A stretch of DNA of 14,634 bases from Cyanobacteria bacterium UBA1186 (GTDB taxonomy: Bacteria > Cyanobacteriota > Vampirovibrionia > Gastranaerophilales > Gastranaerophilaceae), in the NCBI GenBank assembly GCA_002309875.1, contig DBYM01000069.1, positions 25,631 through 40,264 on the forward strand. Reading direction: 5' to 3'. Numbering within the stretch: the stretch's first letter is position 1; each line of letters starts with the position of its first letter. The position numbers and the translations under genes were made by a program. A model generated the notes under the pieces. The model did no database searches, was not told where the DNA came from, and worked only from the letters and a program-made list of their open reading frames with translations. Below, piece after piece: positions 7,565-12,946 of this stretch.

Positions 7565-9238
7565 TTAGCCGCCGAAGGTCTTGAATGAGTTCTCAATGTT
7601 GTCTTTGACAACTTTCTGGACTGCATCCATTTCGGTTTTGAGGGCATTTTGTTCGGTATCAAGTTGCTTGAGTCGTAACTCTAACTGTCTGTCTTCCTGT
7701 TGGATTAATGATGTCTTGGCATTGATGTCCTGAACTGCTTTGTCGTATTTTGCATTCTCGTAATAATACTGGTTCATTGCATCTTGATATGCCGCATCAT
7801 CTGTTATTGTTTCCATATTCAGAGCATATGTAATTGAATCGTTTTCAAATCTTACACTTGTAAATCTTCCGTTACCGTCAGTTTCCATAAGAGCCTTTAA
7901 CTCCTGATCAACTCTTGTTGACACATAAGAAGCATTGTAATAAGGCATTTTGTACTGACCGTCAATATCGTTATTGCTTAATTGGTTTGAAGCATAGGCA
8001 TCAATCAGGTTGTTGTAGGTTGTATAGTAAGTCACACCGTTGAGGTCGAAGGTATAAACTCCGCCTAAGTAGTTGCCTTCTGCATCAAAGCAGTTAATAA
8101 TATCCGTGTTAACATCATTTGCTATCATATCTTCAACAACTTGTCTCAATTCAGTTGCCTGTTCATCTGTAAGAGTGGTAAGTAGTGTCAATTCGGAATT
8201 ACCTACATAACTCGGTTTAACAAGTGTGTCGTATGCCTTTTTGGCATTTTCATAGTCAACTTTTGCACCTGTGCCGGTTTCTTCGTTATAATAAGCATTA
8301 GATGCTGCAGTAACTGCTGCCTGTGCTGATTCTACGACGTTTTCTGCCGCTTCGATTTGTTTAGCCAATGAGTCATCACCTGTAGTAGCAGTGACAAGGG
8401 CATTGTAGTTATAACCTTTTAATACGTTTTCCGTACCTTCGGCCGTAACCTTTGTAAGTTTTCTTATATCAGCCTCACGGGCAATATGTACTTCTGCACT
8501 TGCGTCGGTATATGAGTATAAGTTCTCATCATCGCCGACCGTTATGCCGAGTTTTGCAAGTTTATCCTTAACATCGGCAAGGTCTGCACCGCCCAATTTG
8601 GTAAGAATGTATTCGTCCGCACCGCCGGACTGATTTTTAAGCGTATATGTTGCCGCACCTTCGGCAGGATAAGGCTCACCTTCACCCTGTACATTAGTAA
8701 GTATGTTCTCGCTGACGGTTACTTCAGCCTGGCTTTTCAGTAAATCGAGTTGAGCCTGAGCCGCTCTCAGGTTTGCCTGTTTATCTTCTAACAGAGCCCT
8801 TGCTGCTTCTGCTGCTGCATAAGCCTGTTCCATTGCAATCTTGGCTGCAGAAATTTCTTCAAGCGAAGCCACGGGTTGTGCATATATACTTCCGCTCATA
8901 GTAACCTGAGGGTCGTTCATTTTTTTGACCGAGCCGGTATATCTGTCGGTGTAATAGTGTGTTTTTACTAAGTAATTGTACTCGGGGTCATTTGCAAGTT
9001 GGTTCCACGAGTCAATTGTAGAGGCATTAGTTCCGTCAGAGTAAGAATACTGAATCTTTGTGAAATCTTGCGTGCTTGGCGGAACGGGTACGTTTAGGCC
9101 GAGCATTTGGTTAAAAAGATTAGCACTCTGATTTGCAAGAACTGTTCTTGCCTGGTTAATCTGCTGACCTTCGTATTCACAATTTGACTTTCTTGCCACA
9201 AGAGCCAGATATCTGGCCTGAGATGCTGCCATACCCAT
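7565..9238 (-). CDS. 557-residue coiled-coil protein with conserved ends, putative surface/filament protein
   Basis: I associate the N-terminus MGMAASQARYLALVARK with Gastranaerophilales proteins of unknown function. Residues 1-45 are helical. Coiled-coil segments lie at about 124-172 (Ala-rich), 290-325 and 490-552. Between them are Tyr/Thr/Asp-rich stretches that look like globular beta domains. There is no Sec signal peptide. The C-terminal 501-552 helix and the N-terminus recur in the 109-residue protein at 5699-6028. Helical ends around a variable centre is the layout of flagellin and hook-type proteins, whose ends pair into the filament core; no sequence match to those families was seen. 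The start has AGGAG 9 nt upstream (complement of 9248-9252). It leads the operon with the Gly-rich protein, and a palindrome overlaps its promoter. Confidence 0.88.
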   Translation of the reverse strand: MGMAASQARYLALVARKSNCEYEGQQINQARTVLANQSANLFNQMLGLNVPVPPSTQDFTKIQYSYSDGTNASTIDSWNQLANDPEYNYLVKTHYYTDRYTGSVKKMNDPQVTMSGSIYAQPVASLEEISAAKIAMEQAYAAAEAARALLEDKQANLRAAQAQLDLLKSQAEVTVSENILTNVQGEGEPYPAEGAATYTLKNQSGGADEYILTKLGGADLADVKDKLAKLGITVGDDENLYSYTDASAEVHIAREADIRKLTKVTAEGTENVLKGYNYNALVTATTGDDSLAKQIEAAENVVESAQAAVTAASNAYYNEETGTGAKVDYENAKKAYDTLVKPSYVGNSELTLLTTLTDEQATELRQVVEDMIANDVNTDIINCFDAEGNYLGGVYTFDLNGVTYYTTYNNLIDAYASNQLSNNDIDGQYKMPYYNASYVSTRVDQELKALMETDGNGRFTSVRFENDSITYALNMETITDDAAYQDAMNQYYYENAKYDKAVQDINAKTSLIQQEDRQLELRLKQLDTEQNALKTEMDAVQKVVKDNIENSFKTFGG

Positions 9239-9273
9239 AGTAGGTTTCTCCTATATAATTGTTGCTTGGTTCT

Positions 9274-9301
9274 GTATTAATGACTTTTTTTGAAAAGTCA
9301 A
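9274..9301 (-). promoter_or_regulatory. Promoter with overlapping palindromic operator-like site
   Basis: On the minus strand TTGACT (complement of 9296-9301), 16 nt, then TAATAC (9274-9279) form a modest promoter for the 557-residue gene. A perfect 8-bp inverted repeat, TGACTTTT and AAAAGTCA with a 4-nt centre (9281-9300), covers the -35 edge and spacer, the place where a repressor would act. A separate TATAAT box sits at 9317-9322 (complement) without a good -35. Confidence 0.45.
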
Positions 9302-9358
9302 TATTTCACTATCAGCATTATACATTAGCATTTAGTCAATATATATATAGGAGCATGA

Positions 9359-9407
9359 AAAAATCATACATATGATTGAGATAGAAATGTAAAAATCATA
9401 CAAATGA
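9359..9407. repeat. Two 17-bp direct repeats 32 bp apart
   Basis: AAAAATCATACATATGA (9359-9375) and AAAAATCATACAAATGA (9391-9407) match at 16 of 17 positions. They lie 32 bp apart, about three helical turns, directly after the CHAP gene stop and upstream of the 557-residue gene. Spacing on one face of the helix suggests a paired binding site; no protein is known for it. Confidence 0.7.
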
Positions 9408-9408
9408 A

Positions 9409-10332
9409 CTATGCAAACTGAGAGAGTGATACGAAGCCGCTAAGGGTGTTGCTGTTTGCGTTGTAATGTCTTTTTGCAACCGAATCCGAGCAGTTTCCTT
9501 CTACCGTATCAAAAGAGCCATCGTCATAAACCTTGGTAACTATACCTGTATGTGACTTCCCGCCTCGTTTCTCAATCATTATATCGCCTTCTTTTACGTT
9601 CTCTGCAATAAATTCTGCCTTTGCATCAGGTCCTTCATTTTGCGGTACTTCTAAGTAACAGTTGTTATTCTCTCCCCAGTACAAAAGTCCGTAAACTGAA
9701 GAAGAACCATAGGAGGCACCGTTCTTAAATGCTTGTCCGAAATTGCTCGGGAGTTTAGAGCCGTATGTTTTTTTTGCAATAGTTGTTACAAAATCGGCAC
9801 ACCAGTGTTGTGTTACTCCGTTAGAGAAAAGAGTATTTCCTTCTTTGTCGTTGTTAACTTTGCCTACATAATAACTTGCATTTTCTGCCATTCTTACTCC
9901 GAATGTTTCGGCGCTGCTTGTGAATGAGCCGACTCTTGTTTTTATGTCATTACCTTTTTTAGCGGAATTGTCTGTTTTTCCTGTGTTTTTTGTGCTCACC
10001 TCAAACGGATACATAGCACTTCCAAAAGCGGGAGTGAATATATCAAAGTTCGGCATACTTGTTGAGATGTTGTAATTTGCCTGCTGAGCAGATGAAAAAT
10101 CCCATATACTGCCGTTCATCTCGGGGTATGTCGGGAGTTGAGGCAGTTGTGAAAATTGATAGTCGGGATATTCGTAAAAATTTCCGAATCCAAATCCGAA
10201 TCCAAACGGCATAAACGAATTAAATCCGAAAAGCGAGTTATTTATAAAATTGGCTATGCCGAAGCCAAGACTCCAACTCGCTCCGGTCATAAAACCTCTG
10301 TTAAATTGTGTGATTGCACTGCATATACTCAT
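9409..10332 (-). CDS. CHAP-domain peptidoglycan hydrolase (putative)
   Basis: 307 residues. CHAP domains are NlpC/P60-like cysteine amidases or endopeptidases that cut peptidoglycan. The domain covers about residues 145-305. Cys178 lies in QHWCADFV, the usual CHAP nucleophile context; His261 lies in GKSHTGIVTKVYDDGSFDTVEGN, with Glu278 or Asn280 as likely third residue. The N-terminal 110 residues are unusual: hydrophobic and Phe/Gly-rich (PFGFGFGFGNF, 42-52), then Pro/Tyr/Gln-rich, with no clear cleavable signal peptide. The start has AAGGA 10 nt upstream and lies about 14 nt after the transcript start expected from promoter copy C. It could remodel the wall for the surface proteins encoded next to it, or be a secreted lysin; substrate unknown. 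Confidence 0.9.
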   Translation of the reverse strand: MSICSAITQFNRGFMTGASWSLGFGIANFINNSLFGFNSFMPFGFGFGFGNFYEYPDYQFSQLPQLPTYPEMNGSIWDFSSAQQANYNISTSMPNFDIFTPAFGSAMYPFEVSTKNTGKTDNSAKKGNDIKTRVGSFTSSAETFGVRMAENASYYVGKVNNDKEGNTLFSNGVTQHWCADFVTTIAKKTYGSKLPSNFGQAFKNGASYGSSSVYGLLYWGENNNCYLEVPQNEGPDAKAEFIAENVKEGDIMIEKRGGKSHTGIVTKVYDDGSFDTVEGNCSDSVAKRHYNANSNTLSGFVSLSQFA

Positions 10333-10352
10333 GATAATAATATCCTTATATA

Positions 10353-10403
10353 TATAAAAAATATATATGAGGAAAAATTGCTCTTTTTTTGTTGAATATT
10401 ACA
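10353..10403 (-). promoter_or_regulatory. Promoter-like element, copy C (upstream of CHAP gene)
   Basis: On the minus strand TGTAAT (complement of 10398-10403), 16 nt containing a 7-A tract, GCAATT (10376-10381), 17 nt, TTTATA (10353-10358), then TATATAAGG. The GCAATT-17-TTTATR spacing is identical to copies A and B. It predicts a very short leader before ATG 10332. Confidence 0.6.
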
Positions 10404-10411
10404 AAATGTAA
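10399..10411. promoter_or_regulatory. Symmetric TTACA-AAA-TGTAA box between divergent genes
   Basis: TTACA (10399-10403), AAA and TGTAA (10407-10411) form a perfect inverted repeat between the CHAP gene and the secreted coiled-coil gene. Each half is the TGTAA box of one direction, so one bound protein could act on both promoters. Confidence 0.4.
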
Positions 10412-10433
10412 CGAATTTTTAAAATTTGCAAAA

Positions 10434-10462
10434 GTCAAAAGATGTAATATGATGTATATTAT
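10434..10462 (+). promoter_or_regulatory. Candidate promoter of the 10486 gene
   Basis: TATTAT (10457-10462; 5 of 6 to TATAAT) lies 17 nt after a poor -35 GTCAAA (10434-10439). A TGTAAC box (10407-10412) and TTTGCAAAAG (10425-10434) upstream recall the shared element in degenerate form. The leader would be about 17 nt and contains GAGGAG. Confidence 0.4.
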
Positions 10463-10485
10463 AGTAATTAAACGAGGAGAGAAGC

Positions 10486-10869
10486 ATGAAAAATATGGTT
10501 TACGTTTTGGCGGCTTGCGTAGTTTTTGCAGGTGCGGCTTTTGCTGACGGCAGCGCATTTACGCCGTTGAATTTCAACGATACAACATTCAGTAATACAA
10601 CAACGATTTCTTCGCAGGATTTAAGCACTGCCACAGAGGAAGCAATCGGCAACGGTAATATTCAAAACGCTATCGGCCAACTTGAGAATGCCCAGGTCGA
10701 TATGAGAAATGAACTGTTGAATGTTAAGACAAAATTTGCAGATGTCGATGCACAGTACAAATTAATAAAAGCAGAAAGAACGGCTTTGAAGAAACAGGTT
10801 AATGCAGTTCAGAAAAGAATTAAAGAGTTAGACAGAGCAAAAGAAAAAATCAGAAAGAATATGCTCTAG
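10486..10869 (+). CDS. Small secreted coiled-coil protein
   Basis: 127 residues. A Sec signal peptide is clear: basic MKNM, hydrophobic VYVLAACVVFAGA, and an AFA cleavage site before Asp21-Gly. Residues 21-45 of the mature chain are Thr/Ser/Asn-rich; residues 50-125 form a long charged helix likely to make a coiled coil (AERTALKKQVNAVQKRIKEL, 96-115). GAGGAG lies 6 nt before ATG, a very strong ribosome site. The gene stands alone between a divergent promoter region and a terminator. Periplasmic or surface location follows from the signal peptide; no family or partner is recognised. Confidence 0.9.
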   Translation: MKNMVYVLAACVVFAGAAFADGSAFTPLNFNDTTFSNTTTISSQDLSTATEEAIGNGNIQNAIGQLENAQVDMRNELLNVKTKFADVDAQYKLIKAERTALKKQVNAVQKRIKELDRAKEKIRKNML

Positions 10870-10879
10870 TATGTTTATA

Positions 10880-10909
10880 AAAAAGGACTCTTAATTGAGT
10901 CCTTTTTTT
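10880..10909. terminator. Bidirectional intrinsic terminator
   Basis: GGACTC (10885-10890), loop TTAATT and GAGTCC (10897-10902) form a perfect stem, extended by A and T tracts on the two sides. It separates the convergent 10486 gene and 10908-11297 gene; the latter's stop overlaps the T-tract. Confidence 0.92.
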
Positions 10910-11297
10910 ATCTTCCCCTATGCTGAAAAAGTTGGGGAGTTCCTGTCTGACCGCAAATCCCGAACTGACAACTTGCGTTATAACTGTAGTTTGAATTGTT
11001 TTGCCTGAAATCTCTGAGAGGCTCTTCGGAAGAATAATCTCTTGAGGTGGGATTTGTTTTGGCTTGTCGGGTTGTGCTGAAGTTCGATTCTTTTATCTGT
11101 TTTTCTTTCTTTTCCAAATCGGGAATACCTGTTGAACTTAACGGCGCCGGCGGCTGGGTAATCAGACCGTCATCAATTCCCGTGTTCGGAAAACTTATAT
11201 TCCCCGCTCCTCCGCAGAATTCTCCCGTACCGTCAATTGGGCAGGCTGCGAATACAGGAATAGTCATTGTTAATACCAGAACTAAAAAAAATCTCAT
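10908..11297 (-). CDS. Small secreted protein with four cysteines
   Basis: 129 residues from ATG 11297. A longer frame from 11417 exists, but it would bury the signal peptide, and AAGGA lies 8 nt before the 11297 ATG. The signal peptide (MRFFLVLVLTMTIPVFA) is followed by Ala-Cys. VFAAC is a poor lipobox, so signal peptidase I cleavage is likelier than lipidation. The mature chain has Cys19, Cys28, Cys110 and Cys115, a Pro/Ser-rich and charged middle, and Asn/Tyr/Ser repeats near 100-108 before CQFGICGQTG. Paired cysteines at both ends suggest disulfides outside the cytoplasm. Function unknown; it is divergent from the serine-hydrolase gene. Confidence 0.82.
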   Translation of the reverse strand: MRFFLVLVLTMTIPVFAACPIDGTGEFCGGAGNISFPNTGIDDGLITQPPAPLSSTGIPDLEKKEKQIKESNFSTTRQAKTNPTSRDYSSEEPLRDFRQNNSNYSYNASCQFGICGQTGTPQLFQHRGR

Positions 11298-11336
11298 ATC
11301 ATATTTCCTTTCCTTATTTATATTTTTATTTACCCC

Positions 11337-11357
11337 TATGGCAAAAACATCGCCATA
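11337..11357 (-). other. Small hairpin in the leader of the 10908-11297 gene
   Basis: TATGGC (11337-11342) and GCCATA (11352-11357) form a 6-bp stem with a 9-nt loop, about 40 nt upstream of ATG 11297. A TATAAT box (complement of 11376-11381) lies just upstream, so the hairpin would be near the transcript's 5' end. It may stabilise the mRNA; no riboswitch class is recognised. Confidence 0.35.
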
Positions 11358-11452
11358 ATTCGTTAGCCCGTTGTGATTATAGAGTATTAACGTATAATTT
11401 TTCGGCTTTCCGACCATTCTTTTCGGGCAAAATTATCAACTTTTTGTAGGAT

Positions 11453-11480
11453 TTAACAAAACTTAACATAATGTTACTAT
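11453..11480 (+). promoter_or_regulatory. Candidate promoter of the serine-hydrolase gene
   Basis: TTAACA (11453-11458), 16 nt and TACTAT (11475-11480) fit a sigma70-type promoter. The ATG at 11471 would then lie within the promoter, upstream of the transcript start, which favours the TTG start at 11513 with GGAGGG (11500-11505) 7 nt before it. Confidence 0.4.
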
Positions 11481-11512
11481 ACAAATACAAAGCGCTTTTG
11501 GAGGGTTATTCG

Positions 11513-12718
11513 TTGTACGCATATCGGCAGCAGACAGAGGTTAGAAGATTATATGCTGTTCCTGAACGGAGAGTCACTGCTCCTGCCCGTACTTTGCCCA
11601 AAAAGAAGAAACTCCTGAAGAAAAAAACAAATCCGATTGTTGAATTTTTCAGACTTACAGTGGTTATGACGACTTTGTGTGCGTATATGTTTTTCATTTT
11701 CCCGACGGCTTTCAATTCTATGGTAAAACAGGTTGTTTTTCCTGATGACCTTTCTGCGGTTACGGATTACAAAACCGATATGAAAACTCAGGACCCCGCA
11801 TATAATACAAGTGTCAATCTGTACAGTATGGCACGTCCTACAATCAAATATCTGAATAACGATATGTTCAACAACAGAATATTACTTACCCCTACCGTTA
11901 AAAAAACGCACAGTGAAGTTACAACTATGTACCAAACTTCTGAAATGACCGGATTAAAACAGCAGTTAGCAGGATTAATGTCACAATATCCTTCAATAAA
12001 ACCCGCTATTTATGTATGGGAATATGACCAGGGCCAGTATGTTGACATAAACTCGGAAAGAATATACCCTGCGGCAAGCATAATAAAACTTCCGATATTG
12101 GTGCGCATGTTTAAATCCATCGAAGCAAATCAGTTTACTATATATGATGAAATGAAAATGACGGAGCAATACCGTTCATCAGGCTCGGGCAATTTACAAT
12201 ATGAACCGGCAGGTAAGTCATACAATATGGATTATCTCGCAAAAACCATGATTCAGGATTCCGACAATACTTCTACAAACATGATTATGTCAAAACTCGG
12301 TGGCATGGACGATGTTAATATCGGGCTTCGTGATTGGGGGATATCAAAAACCTACGTCAGAACATGGCTTCCTGATTTAAAAGGTACGAACAAAACAACC
12401 GCTTCCGATATTGCCAAGATTTTATACAATCTTGATAACCCCGGATTTCTTAATATTAATTCAAGAGAATATATCATAGATTACATGAGTCATGTAAAGA
12501 ATGACAGACTCATTCAGGCGGGACTCGGCGAAGGCGCTTTGTTTATACACAAAACGGGCGACATAGGTACCATGCTTGGTGATGCAGGTATAGTATTTGC
12601 TCCGAACGGAAAGAAGTATATAGTGGTAATATTGGCTGAAAGGCCCTATAATTCATCACTCGGCAAGGATTTTATCGTAAAGGCATCTCAACTTATTTAC
12701 AATGCAATAGTCGGTTGA
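11513..12718 (+). CDS. Membrane-anchored class A beta-lactamase-fold serine hydrolase, lacking the general-base Glu
   Basis: 401 residues from TTG 11513, chosen for its strong ribosome site; ATG 11471 would give 415 residues without one (numbers below use 415). A Lys-rich stretch (43-52) precedes one membrane helix (58-78), so the catalytic part faces the periplasm. Class A/PBP motifs are present in order: Ser203-Ile-Ile-Lys206 (SxxK), Ser264-Asp265-Asn266 (SDN), Lys361-Thr362-Gly363 (KTG). The omega-loop segment WLPDLK (299-304) aligns to WEPELN of true beta-lactamases, so Glu166 becomes Leu300 and Asn170 becomes Lys304. Without the deacylating Glu, turnover of beta-lactams should be poor. 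A penicillin-binding or DD-peptidase-like role in the cell wall is likelier than resistance. The gene is monocistronic by layout. Confidence 0.92.
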   Translation: MYAYRQQTEVRRLYAVPERRVTAPARTLPKKKKLLKKKTNPIVEFFRLTVVMTTLCAYMFFIFPTAFNSMVKQVVFPDDLSAVTDYKTDMKTQDPAYNTSVNLYSMARPTIKYLNNDMFNNRILLTPTVKKTHSEVTTMYQTSEMTGLKQQLAGLMSQYPSIKPAIYVWEYDQGQYVDINSERIYPAASIIKLPILVRMFKSIEANQFTIYDEMKMTEQYRSSGSGNLQYEPAGKSYNMDYLAKTMIQDSDNTSTNMIMSKLGGMDDVNIGLRDWGISKTYVRTWLPDLKGTNKTTASDIAKILYNLDNPGFLNINSREYIIDYMSHVKNDRLIQAGLGEGALFIHKTGDIGTMLGDAGIVFAPNGKKYIVVILAERPYNSSLGKDFIVKASQLIYNAIVG

Positions 12719-12863
12719 ATGCCTAAATTTATATACACATGCCATAAATTGTAACGTTTTGTTAAATATTTCGTTTTTTTAGCGCAAATTATTTTCTTTA
12801 CGCTTTTTTAATTGTATGATGGAACTAGTTGGAAAAGGGTTAATGCTATGAATGAAAATTCGT

Positions 12864-12915
12864 TGTTACAATTCTTAACAAAAAAGGCAATTTTTGAAAA
12901 CGAAAAATCTTTATA
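12864..12915 (+). promoter_or_regulatory. Promoter-like element, copy B (upstream of exoprotein gene)
   Basis: TGTTAC (12864-12869), 17 nt with A-tract 12880-12885, GCAATT (12887-12892), 17 nt, TTTATA (12910-12915), then TAAG. It matches copies A and C. The rest of the 228-bp gap (12719-12946) is AT-rich; it shows no convincing terminator for the hydrolase gene, but has an in-frame upstream ATG at 12848 discussed with the exoprotein. Confidence 0.6.
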
Positions 12916-12946
12916 TAAGTACGTAGATTATAGAGGATTGATAAAT

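Noticed and set aside
6982..7588. Plus ORFs opposite the Gly-rich and 557-residue genes
   Set aside because: Complement of Gly/Ser/Tyr-rich coding sequence; no start signals and unlikely composition.
7565..9238. Calling the 557-residue protein a flagellin or hook protein
   Set aside because: Only the general layout is similar; no flagellin sequence signature or flagellar neighbours were seen.
9359..9407. Direct repeats as a CRISPR array
   Set aside because: Only two units of 17 bp with a 15-bp gap and no cas genes.
11298..11417. N-terminal extension of the small secreted protein to ATG 11417
   Set aside because: It would put 40 residues before a clear signal peptide and run through a TATAAT box and hairpin; ATG 11297 has a good ribosome site.
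12719..12860. Terminator for the serine-hydrolase gene
   Set aside because: Only 4-bp inverted repeats (AACG/CGTT, AGCG/CGCT) with wide loops precede T-runs; too weak to call.
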